A program made the translations under genes and the position numbers. Below are positions 1 to 6,217 of a stretch of 18,205 nucleotides of DNA, piece by piece. Below the pieces are notes generated by a model. The model was not told the origin of the DNA, made no database searches, and worked only from the letters and a program-made list of their open reading frames with translations. Every line of letters starts with the position of its first letter. Position 1 is the first letter of the stretch. The stretch is from an uncultured Clostridia bacterium (lineage in GTDB: Bacteria > Bacillota_A > Clostridia > TANB77 > CAG-508). Location: contig CALXXB010000032.1 in assembly GCA_944392525.1 (NCBI GenBank), forward strand, positions 1 through 18,205. The letters run 5' to 3'.

Positions 1-1103
1 AAATTATCAAAATTAATATCCCAAATCCAAGAAACATCAAAACCATCTGCAATATTATCATTTAAAACAAATAATAATTCTTTTTCTTCATCATCTTCAT
101 TTAAAATTCTAAGACTTACATTACTACCAGTAGGGTTTTTGGCTAAGTTTATAATTGTTGGGACACCTCTTACAGTTACTTCTTCTAATCTACCATTATT
201 TAATACAAATTTAGATAAAGCTTCCTTTACGATTTCTGTATCTATATTATATAAACTAACACAAGCTATAACTGCAACTAAATTATAAATATTATAGATA
301 CTGTTAAATCTTATTTTATAAGTAACATCATCAACATTAAAAGTTCTGTTTTTTAAATCAACTTTTGTTGCAAGTTTATAAATAGGGTTATCACCATATC
401 CACAATTTGGACATTTGAATTTACCAATATGAGAATATTGATAATATTCATATTCTAATCTAGTTTTACAGAAAGGACAGAATTTTCCTTCTCCTGCTTC
501 TTTTTGTTCAGTTGTTGCAAAATCATATTTCTCAACGCTAAAGTAGTAAACATTGCTATTATTTGGATTTGCTAGACCTAGTCTTGCAACATTAGGGTCA
601 TCTGCATTTAATACTAAATTACCGTTATAAGTTTTTAAAAATTCATTAATTTTTAAAATTAGTGACTCAACTTCACCGTTTCTATCTAATTGATCACGGA
701 AGAAGTCTAAAACAACTAAAGTATTTAATGGAAAATCTTTGAATACTACAGGAACATATCCTTCATCAACTTCAAAAACTAAGTAATCTGCTTTTATTTT
801 TCCAGTTAGAGTACAATTTTTAAGTATAGTTGATAAAATTCCTGTTTCCATATTATTTCCTTCTGTGTTGCTTACGACTTTTTTACCAGCAGTTTTTAGA
901 ACGTAACCAATAGCATTATTTGTCATAGTTTTACCATTTGTTGCAGTAACAGCAATAACAGGAGAGGTTACTTTAAAATATTTAAAGATATTAGGATTCC
1001 ATTTGTAAGCGATTTTTCCTAAGAAATTACCTCCATGTTTACCACAAATTTTTAAACCAATATTTAATATTTTCATAATTAATATAATAAAAAAGTTTCT
1101 CAT
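1..1103 (-). CDS. murT: Lipid II isoglutaminyl synthase, MurT subunit (C-terminus cut by window edge)
   Basis: MurT is the Mur-ligase-like subunit that, with the glutaminase GatD, amidates D-Glu of the lipid II stem peptide to D-isoglutamine on the inner face of the membrane. The 367 visible residues show the P-loop ATNGKTM (54-60), a four-cysteine zinc ribbon inserted in the central domain (C209-x2-C212 and C231-x2-C234), an NGRLE segment (303-307), KNPTG (322-326) and the C-terminal DVSWIWD segment (356-362). The zinc ribbon and DUF1727-type C-terminal domain separate MurT from MurC-F. About 70 residues should be missing relative to the usual length near 440. I chose ATG 1103 because GGAG lies 8 bases upstream; ATG 1109 lies too close to it. 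gatD would be expected downstream, outside the window. A strong promoter precedes the gene. Confidence 0.92.
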   Translation of the reverse strand, partial: MRNFFIILIMKILNIGLKICGKHGGNFLGKIAYKWNPNIFKYFKVTSPVIAVTATNGKTMTNNAIGYVLKTAGKKVVSNTEGNNMETGILSTILKNCTLTGKIKADYLVFEVDEGYVPVVFKDFPLNTLVVLDFFRDQLDRNGEVESLILKINEFLKTYNGNLVLNADDPNVARLGLANPNNSNVYYFSVEKYDFATTEQKEAGEGKFCPFCKTRLEYEYYQYSHIGKFKCPNCGYGDNPIYKLATKVDLKNRTFNVDDVTYKIRFNSIYNIYNLVAVIACVSLYNIDTEIVKEALSKFVLNNGRLEEVTVRGVPTIINLAKNPTGSNVSLRILNEDDEEKELLFVLNDNIADGFDVSWIWDINFDN

Positions 1104-1132
1104 ACGCATTACTCCAATTTAATTTTTTTGTT

Positions 1133-1161
1133 ATTATATCATAACCACAATATAAGGACAA
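1133..1161 (-). promoter_or_regulatory. Sigma-A-like promoter of murT
   Basis: On the minus strand a -35 TTGTCC (1161-1156), a 17-base spacer and a perfect -10 TATAAT (1138-1133) lie about 30 bases before the murT start. Transcription would begin near 1126, giving a short leader that holds the GGAG ribosome binding site. It is back to back with the promoter of the phosphatase gene. Confidence 0.75.
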
Positions 1162-1181
1162 TAAAATATTTATTAAATTTA

Positions 1182-1210
1182 TTGATATTTTCAAATCTAT
1201 ATAGTAGAAT
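1182..1210 (+). promoter_or_regulatory. Sigma-A-like promoter of the UMPH-1-like gene
   Basis: A -35 TTGATA (1182-1187), a 17-base spacer and a -10 TAGAAT (1205-1210) precede the plus-strand phosphatase. The predicted transcript start near 1217 coincides with the first base of the GAGGAG ribosome binding site, so the leader would be only about 13 bases long. Both hexamers match well, but the unusually short leader makes the assignment less certain. Confidence 0.55.
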
Positions 1211-1229
1211 GCTCTTGAGGAGAAAAACA

Positions 1230-2018
1230 ATGGAATATATAAAAGAAGAAATAATAAAAAATATAGAATTAACAAAAGAAAATGTATATGTATTATTAGA
1301 TTTTGATAAAACAATAACAAGCTATGATAGTTTGGACTCTTGGGCAGTCGCAGGAATGGCAGCAGATGAAGGTTGCGAAGCAGAAGTAAACAAGTTATAT
1401 GAAAAATATAGACCAATTGAAATGAATTATAATATTTCATATGAAGAAAAATATAAGAAGATGGAAGAATGGTATAATTCATGTATGAATTTATATTATA
1501 AATATCATTTAAACAGAGAAAAACTAAAAGAGGCTGTAAAAAATAGTGGTTTAATATTTAGAAAAGGAGCTAGAGAGTTTTTAAAATATACTTATGAAAA
1601 TGATATTCCAGTAATAATTTTATCAGCAGGAGTTGGAAGTGTAATAAAAGAATTCTTAAAAGAAAAGAAATGTTTTTTTGATAATATTTTCTTAATTAGT
1701 AATACGTTTATTTATGATGAAAATGGTAATGCCTTTAAATTAGAAAATTCATTAATACACACAATGAACAAAACAGTAGAAGGACATTTAAAAGGAAAAA
1801 GAAAAGAAGAGTTTGATAAAAGACCATATAGATTATTATTTGGAGATACTATTGAAGATATAAATATGACACCTAAAAAAGACTTAGAAAAAACTATAAA
1901 GGTTGGATTCTTAGATAAAGAATTAGAAAATTTATCAGCATATAGAGAAAAATTTGATATAGTACTTACAAAGGAAGATACAACTTTTGATAATGTAAGA
2001 AGAATAGTTAAAATCTAA
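1230..2018 (+). CDS. HAD-family phosphatase resembling pyrimidine 5'-nucleotidase (UMPH-1/P5N-1 type)
   Basis: This is probably a cytosolic Mg-dependent phosphatase of the HAD superfamily. The 262-residue product has motif I LDFDKT with nucleophile D24 and D26, motif II Ser in LSAG (S132), and motif IV FGDTIEDINM with D206 and D210. The stretch from about 157 to 182, ending in LIHTMNKT, resembles the UMPH-1 family, which dephosphorylates UMP and CMP. That family is best known from eukaryotes and only some bacteria have it, so the substrate is an inference. The frame is open back to 1128, but ATG 1230 is preceded by GAGGAG at a good distance, and the upstream 34 residues overlap the promoter region. 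The gene stands alone between a divergent promoter and a bidirectional terminator. A more general phosphoserine-phosphatase-like role is the alternative. Confidence 0.75.
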   Translation: MEYIKEEIIKNIELTKENVYVLLDFDKTITSYDSLDSWAVAGMAADEGCEAEVNKLYEKYRPIEMNYNISYEEKYKKMEEWYNSCMNLYYKYHLNREKLKEAVKNSGLIFRKGAREFLKYTYENDIPVIILSAGVGSVIKEFLKEKKCFFDNIFLISNTFIYDENGNAFKLENSLIHTMNKTVEGHLKGKRKEEFDKRPYRLLFGDTIEDINMTPKKDLEKTIKVGFLDKELENLSAYREKFDIVLTKEDTTFDNVRRIVKI

Positions 2019-2036
2019 AAGCGATAGAAAAAAATA

Positions 2037-2067
2037 AAAAGGAGATAAGTTTTGATTATCTCCTTTT
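2037..2067. terminator. Bidirectional intrinsic terminator between convergent genes
   Basis: A 12-bp perfect stem (arms 2037-2048 and 2056-2067, core GGAGATAA/TTATCTCC) with a 7-base loop has A-rich sequence on the left and T-rich on the right. It serves the plus-strand phosphatase and the minus-strand DUF4130 gene; the latter's stop codon overlaps the right arm. Confidence 0.85.
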
Positions 2068-2824
2068 AAGGTTCTTCTATTAAATCTTTCCAGTATTTTT
2101 TGGGCATAAATTGCATTTGGCATCTAGGATTAGTACGCTCTTTAATTGCAATAGTATTAAAAAATAATTTCCATAATTTTTGATATGTGATTTCATCATT
2201 AGAAATGGAAGGAATTTTTATATCTTCGCTATTTATTATTCTATATTCTTTTCCATTATATATAAAACATAAATCTCTATTTTTATCATGAATTATAAAT
2301 TGCATAGTAGGCATACGGTTAATAAAATGCTTACCAAGTGGTTCTAATATATTATTGTCTGGGTGAATACTAGCATAGCATAAGTTGTCACTGACTTCTC
2401 TAAAACGCAATAGACCTTTTAGTTTATGACATTCAGCTAATGCTTTTCTTCTTAAATTAATTACTTTAAATACATAGGAAATAGTAATTTTATTATTAAT
2501 TTCAGGACCAATATCAAACCCGTTACATAAATATTTTAAGATATTTAGTTCCTTGTCTTTATCATTTGATAAAAAAGCATAATAAGAATTATATAAAGCT
2601 TCTTTACAAATGTTATTTACTACACCATCAAATATTCTTTGTGATTTTTCATAATCTGTTTTGATGATTGTAGTGTTATCTAAAAAATTATCTATATAAT
2701 TATTAGACGCAACTATTTTCTGAGGTAAGGTCTTATTTACATAGCAATCAAATACTATTGAGAGCAATCCTTCAAAACTCCCATCATAAATATATGTTTT
2801 ATTTATAAGTTTCCAGTTAGACAT
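2066..2824 (-). CDS. DUF4130-domain protein, partner of the radical SAM DNA-metabolism protein (TIGR03915-like)
   Basis: This 252-residue protein opens with a YIYDGSFEGLL segment (12-22) and carries HPDNNILEPLGKHF (about 154-167) and a C-terminal RTNPRCQMQFMPKKYW (about 231-246). All are typical of the DUF4130 family, whose members are annotated as probable DNA-metabolism proteins and are almost always encoded next to a radical SAM protein of the TIGR03916 type. That is exactly the arrangement here. The biochemical role is not established; the family has been linked by sequence to the uracil-DNA-glycosylase superfamily. ATG 2824 has AAGGAGG about 10 bases upstream and overlaps the end of the radical SAM gene by 22 bases, so translation is probably coupled. 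No frameshift or missing segment is seen in this partner, although the upstream gene is split. Confidence 0.85.
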   Translation of the reverse strand: MSNWKLINKTYIYDGSFEGLLSIVFDCYVNKTLPQKIVASNNYIDNFLDNTTIIKTDYEKSQRIFDGVVNNICKEALYNSYYAFLSNDKDKELNILKYLCNGFDIGPEINNKITISYVFKVINLRRKALAECHKLKGLLRFREVSDNLCYASIHPDNNILEPLGKHFINRMPTMQFIIHDKNRDLCFIYNGKEYRIINSEDIKIPSISNDEITYQKLWKLFFNTIAIKERTNPRCQMQFMPKKYWKDLIEEP

Positions 2825-3648
2825 TTTATTTTATCCTCCTTTGTAGGTTGTAATTTATCAAAAAGTGATAATTGTTTAAATTCTGGGTTAGGCAAAGAAT
2901 TTCTTTCTTGATATATAAGGTTTGTTTCTATAAAATTTTCATTAAAATTATAAACCTTTTCAAAATATTTACCTTTACAAGTAATAAAGTATTTTGCTCT
3001 TTTTAATGTAATTCCTAACTTCTTTAAATTTTCAAAATCAAGAGAAGCATTTCTTCTAGCTCTTATTATTTTTTTAGCAGAGATAACACCTATGCCGGGT
3101 ATTTTTAAGAGTTCTAAGTAATTGGCTGTATTTATTTCAACAGGAAATTTATCAAGATTACGAAGTGCCCAGTCACATTTAGGGTCTAAAATAGTATTGA
3201 AATTAGGATGTTTTTCATCTAAGAGTTCATCTACTTTAAATCCATAAAATCTAAGTAACCAATCTGCTTGATATAATCTATTCTCACGAAGAAGAGGTGG
3301 TGACTCTAAAGTCGGCAAATTTTTATCATTATTAATGCTTATATAAGCAGAATAATAAACTCTTTTTAAACTTAATTTATTATATAAACTTTCAGATAGT
3401 TTCAATATTTTTAAATCACTTTCAGGAGTAGCACCAATAATAAGCTGTGTTGTCTGACCTGCTGGTACGAAGTTTTCCTTAAACCTGTTTTTATCTAATT
3501 TGTTCATCTTAATATTATTTGAAACATAAGTCATAGGAGTAAGAATTCCAGCTTTTTCTTTTTGTGGTGCTAAGAGTTTTAAACTATCATTAGAAGGAAG
3601 CTCTATATTAATACTCATTCTATCTACTAATTTTCCGAAGTTTATCAA
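2803..3648 (-). CDS. Radical SAM DNA modification/repair protein, C-terminal part after a frameshift
   Basis: This frame continues the radical SAM protein whose N-terminus is encoded at 4102-3620. The family sequence resumes at GKLVDRMSINIELP. Residue numbers count from a nominal TTG at 3648, which is probably not used. A helix-hairpin-helix is clear in LLKIPGIGVISAKKIIRARR (about 181-200), a non-specific DNA-binding element. Near the C-terminus QLSLFD (encoded by 2874-2857) matches the bacterial beta-sliding-clamp binding consensus. Skipping one base at 3637 would join the two frames into an intact 432-residue protein of usual family length. An independent start at TTG 3648 or ATG 3618 would give a protein without the iron-sulfur site. 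The last 22 bases overlap the DUF4130 gene. Whether it is a real mutation, a sequencing error or recoding cannot be decided here. Confidence 0.8.
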   Translation of the reverse strand: MINFGKLVDRMSINIELPSNDSLKLLAPQKEKAGILTPMTYVSNNIKMNKLDKNRFKENFVPAGQTTQLIIGATPESDLKILKLSESLYNKLSLKRVYYSAYISINNDKNLPTLESPPLLRENRLYQADWLLRFYGFKVDELLDEKHPNFNTILDPKCDWALRNLDKFPVEINTANYLELLKIPGIGVISAKKIIRARRNASLDFENLKKLGITLKRAKYFITCKGKYFEKVYNFNENFIETNLIYQERNSLPNPEFKQLSLFDKLQPTKEDKIKCLTGNL

Positions 3649-4102
3649 TCAGTTCCTTACTACATCCAGGAATAGTTTTACAGTGAATATAGCCATTGAA
3701 ATTGTATTCATTACGAAGGATAGTAACTGTTTTTACTAACAATTCCATTGTATAGTCAGGATTTTTTATAACAGCTGAACTTAAAAATAATCCTTCTATG
3801 TAGTTTCTTTTATAAAAATTAATAGTTAAATCTGCTACTTCACGTGGAGTAAAGGTTGCACGTTTTACATCATTACTTCTACGATTAATACAGTATTTAC
3901 AATCATATATACAGGCATTTGTAAACAATATTTTAAGAAGTGAAATACACCTTCCATCAGCACCCCAGCTATGGCATATCCCTGATACATGACCATTGCC
4001 AATTCCATTGTTTGTATTTTTTCTGCTGCTACCGCTGGAGCTGCAAGAAGCATCGTATTTTGCGGCATCTGATAATATTTCTAGTTTTTCAAAAATATCC
4101 AA
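3620..4102 (-). CDS. Radical SAM DNA modification/repair protein (TIGR03916-like), N-terminal part before a frameshift
   Basis: The 160-residue frame holds the iron-sulfur cluster site of radical SAM enzymes, C64-x3-C68-x2-C71 in ACIYDCKYC. It also has the family's conserved N-terminus (DAAKYDASCSSSG) and segments GICHSWGADGRCISLLK (41-57) and NYIEGLFLSS. It then reads KTIPGCSKELIDKL and leaves the family alignment, ending at TAG 3620; the rest lies in the +1 frame. The frame is open to ATG 4123, but the promoter predicts a transcript start near 4126, almost on that ATG. TTG 4102 has AAGGTGAT just upstream and gives MDIFEKLEILSDAAKYD, the normal family beginning, so I prefer it. The protein probably acts on DNA together with the DUF4130 partner; the reaction is unknown. 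Function of the split gene depends on whether the frameshift is real. Confidence 0.8.
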   Translation of the reverse strand: MDIFEKLEILSDAAKYDASCSSSGSSRKNTNNGIGNGHVSGICHSWGADGRCISLLKILFTNACIYDCKYCINRRSNDVKRATFTPREVADLTINFYKRNYIEGLFLSSAVIKNPDYTMELLVKTVTILRNEYNFNGYIHCKTIPGCSKELIDKLRKISR

Positions 4103-4131
4103 ATTAATCACCTTACCGAACATTTGTACTC

Positions 4132-4159
4132 ATTATAGCACAAAAAAATAAAAAGTCAA
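4132..4159 (-). promoter_or_regulatory. Promoter of the radical SAM/DUF4130 operon
   Basis: On the minus strand a -35 TTGACT (4159-4154), a 16-base spacer and a perfect -10 TATAAT (4137-4132) predict a start near 4126. The -35 box lies inside the descending arm of the terminator hairpin of the upstream ycxB-like gene. It supports TTG 4102 rather than ATG 4123 as translation start. Confidence 0.75.
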
Positions 4160-4177
4160 ACATTTATTTGACTTTTT
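4142..4177 (-). terminator. Intrinsic terminator of the YcxB-like gene
   Basis: On the minus strand an 11-bp perfect stem (4177-4167 with 4160-4150, core AAGTCAAA/TTTGACTT) and a 6-base loop is followed by a run of seven T (4148-4142). The stop codon of the upstream gene lies in the loop and the right arm supplies the -35 box of the next promoter. Confidence 0.85.
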
Positions 4178-4691
4178 TAAATCTAAAAATACATTTTTTC
4201 TTTAAAAATTCGGAAAAATCAGCAGGTGTACCGATTAAAAAATTTTCTTTATTTATAATAAAAGCATGAGTTCTATCTATATAAAGATAGAAAAAATTTT
4301 TAGTTTCGAATGCTTTACGAAGTTGATAGTATTTAACAGTATCTGTCTGTAATTTATCTTGTATTTTAAAATATTTTTCATAAAATTTAAATGTAAAAGA
4401 TTTTTCTTCTTTAATTGTTTTCCCATTTAACTCTTTATTTACAACAGAGATAGGGTGAAAATATCTGTATAAACAAAAACAAGTGAAAATAATACAACTA
4501 AGAATAGCAAGTAAATAATAATTATAAGCTATTTGTAATACAATACAAAACAAGATAAGGAAAATAATAGTTGCAGTAAATAATACATATGAAAAATGAT
4601 ATTTCTTAGAATGAAATCCTAGGAATTCTTTATAAGTTTCTTTAGAATATTTAGTTTTATTTTTAAATAATACTTTCAAAATTATCACCAT
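4164..4691 (-). CDS. YcxB-like small membrane protein
   Basis: The 175-residue product has a basic N-terminus, two hydrophobic segments at about 34-54 and 58-77, which should form a membrane hairpin, and then a soluble domain (about 95-170). The soluble domain has the pattern of the YcxB-like C-terminal domain: YFKIQ, YYQLRKAFETKNFFYLYID, then FIINKENFLIGTPADFSEFLKKK. The function of this family is not known. The ATG at 4691 has no recognisable ribosome binding site; TTG 4679 is preceded by GGTGAT and would shorten the protein by four residues, so the start is uncertain. It is transcribed alone toward the radical SAM operon and ends in a strong terminator. I see no convincing promoter. Confidence 0.7.
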   Translation of the reverse strand: MVIILKVLFKNKTKYSKETYKEFLGFHSKKYHFSYVLFTATIIFLILFCIVLQIAYNYYLLAILSCIIFTCFCLYRYFHPISVVNKELNGKTIKEEKSFTFKFYEKYFKIQDKLQTDTVKYYQLRKAFETKNFFYLYIDRTHAFIINKENFLIGTPADFSEFLKKKCIFRFKKVK

Positions 4692-4730
4692 GAAAAGTAT
4701 ATCAATAATTTTTAAAAAAGAAAAGCTTTA

Positions 4731-4759
4731 TTGAATAAATATATTAGTTATGTTAAAAT
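4731..4759 (+). promoter_or_regulatory. Possible promoter of the atypical gene at 4848
   Basis: TTGAAT (4731-4736), a 17-base spacer and TAAAAT (4754-4759) predict a start near 4766 and a leader of about 80 bases. The leader contains a small 6-bp hairpin (4787-4792 with 4799-4804). The hexamers are moderate matches in AT-rich sequence, so this is tentative. Confidence 0.45.
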
Positions 4760-4847
4760 TGATATATGTAAATATATTTTTCTATCAAGTAGTGAATGCT
4801 ACTTTGTTTATACAGTATGGTTTGGACAGCTGATAGGAGGTACAGCT

Positions 4848-5618
4848 ATGATTTCTGATGAGATGCTTAAAAATCTTGCAATTGGTACGGTGATTAAGTC
4901 AAGCGTTCCAAAGAGAAGATGGAGCTACATGAGCGACGGTGACCGAAATGGAAAGGAGAATCAGACACTTAGCTTTAAAGGTTTTGGTGATACGATTGAT
5001 TGGTTCTTTGTAGGAATCAAAATTATAGGACAAAAAAGGTTCCTAAAATGTGTTGAGAAAGATCCTGTTTTGTCCTTGGAATTCAGCGGAGGGGCTGCGT
5101 GCTTCTATGGAGAGAAAGAGCTAAACAATATTGCTAGATATTGGTTTGATAGGGAGTTTAGCTATCCTAAGAGCATGACCATCGAAGATGTCAATCTGCT
5201 TCTTGGAGTTGAGGTGAAGCCATCGAACAAGAAGTATACTTTTGTAAAAGATGATTACTCACCAGAGAGCTTTGTAAAACACCGAGGAGCATACCGAGGA
5301 ACTAGGGTAAGACATTTGGCTTACTCATACAATGTAGATGAGTTGCCAAGTTCTCCTGCAACAGACATTGTTTTTATAGATAAGCCTTACTGGCTTGCAT
5401 CAAGGACTGTTTCTGTGGAAGGAAACTGTGCTTACTTCGGGCTTGGAGAGGTTACAGAAGATGGTTGTGTCAACATGGGACACAGTCTCTTTAAGTCTAC
5501 TGGTGAAGCACTAGGCGGAAGAAATACCGCCTATGTAAGAACGGTGATTTATGTGGACCCGAAGCTTTTCGAACTTGTAAAGCTAAACAGCGGAGCTTTC
5601 AGGTTGGTAAAATCATAA
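4848..5618 (+). CDS. Uncharacterised protein with a DUF6273-like C-terminus, compositionally foreign
   Basis: I do not recognise a firm function. The 256-residue product has no signal peptide or membrane segment. It begins with a segment containing SSVPKRRWSYMSDGD. The C-terminal third holds FIDKPYWLASRTV, a Gly-rich stretch with FGLGEVTEDGCVN, and GGRNTAYVRTVIYVD; the WLAS-then-YVRTVIYVD pattern recalls DUF6273-type domains of phage and accessory genes, which I offer only as a resemblance. The frame is open to 4731, but ATG 4848 follows a strong AGGAGG, while the upstream part is promoter and leader. The gene is visibly richer in G and C, and uses more C- and G-ending codons (AGC, CTT, GCC) than its neighbours, whose third positions are nearly all A or T. 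It has its own promoter candidate and terminator, so lateral acquisition is likely. Confidence 0.65.
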   Translation: MISDEMLKNLAIGTVIKSSVPKRRWSYMSDGDRNGKENQTLSFKGFGDTIDWFFVGIKIIGQKRFLKCVEKDPVLSLEFSGGAACFYGEKELNNIARYWFDREFSYPKSMTIEDVNLLLGVEVKPSNKKYTFVKDDYSPESFVKHRGAYRGTRVRHLAYSYNVDELPSSPATDIVFIDKPYWLASRTVSVEGNCAYFGLGEVTEDGCVNMGHSLFKSTGEALGGRNTAYVRTVIYVDPKLFELVKLNSGAFRLVKS

Positions 5619-5630
5619 GAGCTGTACAGG

Positions 5631-5656
5631 AGGAGGTCTTTTTAGGCCTCCTTCTT
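5631..5656 (+). terminator. Intrinsic terminator of the atypical gene
   Basis: A 9-bp stem AGGAGGTCT/AGGCCTCCT (5631-5639 with 5644-5652, one G-T pair) and a TTTT loop is followed by a short, interrupted T-rich tail. It is more G/C-rich than the other terminators in the window, in keeping with the gene it ends. Confidence 0.7.
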
Positions 5657-5752
5657 ATATTTAACAAAAAATATATATGTAATTTAGATAATAAATTATA
5701 AAATAGTAACAATTTGAATAAAAATTAATATAATTAAATAGGTGATATATAA

Positions 5753-6199
5753 ATGGCATATTCAGATAGAGAATTATTAGCAAGAATAATACAATGTGAG
5801 GCAGGAGGAGAGGGAGATAATGGAATGAAGGCTGTTGCATCTGTTGTAATGAATAGAGTTAATGTATCTGAGGGAGAGTATGCAAGAGTATCTCAAGGAG
5901 GAAGTATTAGAAATATAATTTTCCAAGAAAGACAATTTGACTGTAGCACAGAAACTTTGCTTGGTAATTATAATCCTCAAAACATTTATAATATGAATCC
6001 AACAGAAGAACATTATTACATAGCTGATTGGGCATTATCCGGAAACAGACTAAATGAAATTGGAGATTGTTTATGGTACTTAAATCCATTTAGACCAACA
6101 TGCTCAAGTACTTTTCCCATTAATGGCTCAGGAACGTTTCACACAAGATTAGGAGAGCACTGTTTTTATAGGCCAACAGAAAGATATAGAGAAACTTAA
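5753..6199 (+). CDS. cwlJ: Spore cortex-lytic cell wall hydrolase, CwlJ type (Hydrolase_2 domain)
   Basis: CwlJ-type enzymes degrade muramic-delta-lactam-containing cortex peptidoglycan during spore germination. The 148-residue product is a single SleB/CwlJ catalytic domain (Hydrolase_2). It starts with LLARIIQCEAGGEG (8-21), where E16 is the expected catalytic glutamate, followed by GMKAVASVVMNRV, a QFDC segment and a C-terminal FHTRLGEHCFYRP. There is no signal peptide and no peptidoglycan-binding domain, which fits CwlJ rather than SleB. The neighbour 18 bases downstream is a GerQ homologue, the pairing known from Bacillus, where GerQ is needed for CwlJ function in the coat. GGTGAT lies upstream of ATG 5753. 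I see no clear sigma-A promoter; a sporulation sigma factor would be expected, but I cannot place its boxes reliably. Confidence 0.87.
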   Translation: MAYSDRELLARIIQCEAGGEGDNGMKAVASVVMNRVNVSEGEYARVSQGGSIRNIIFQERQFDCSTETLLGNYNPQNIYNMNPTEEHYYIADWALSGNRLNEIGDCLWYLNPFRPTCSSTFPINGSGTFHTRLGEHCFYRPTERYRET

Positions 6200-6217
6200 A
6201 AAAGAAAGGAGATTTTT

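Noticed and set aside
1039..1482. Minus-strand frame of 147 residues across the murT/phosphatase promoter region
   Set aside because: Highly hydrophobic shadow frame (Leu/Phe/Tyr-rich antisense of AT-rich DNA) covering two promoters and the start of a well-supported gene on the other strand.
3865..4068. 67-residue minus-strand frame inside the radical SAM gene
   Set aside because: Out-of-frame shadow of the well-conserved radical SAM N-terminal region; no ribosome binding site.
4787..4804. Hairpin AAGTAG/CTACTT in the leader of the atypical gene as a riboswitch or attenuator
   Set aside because: Only 6 bp, no competing structure or T-tract, no known motif.
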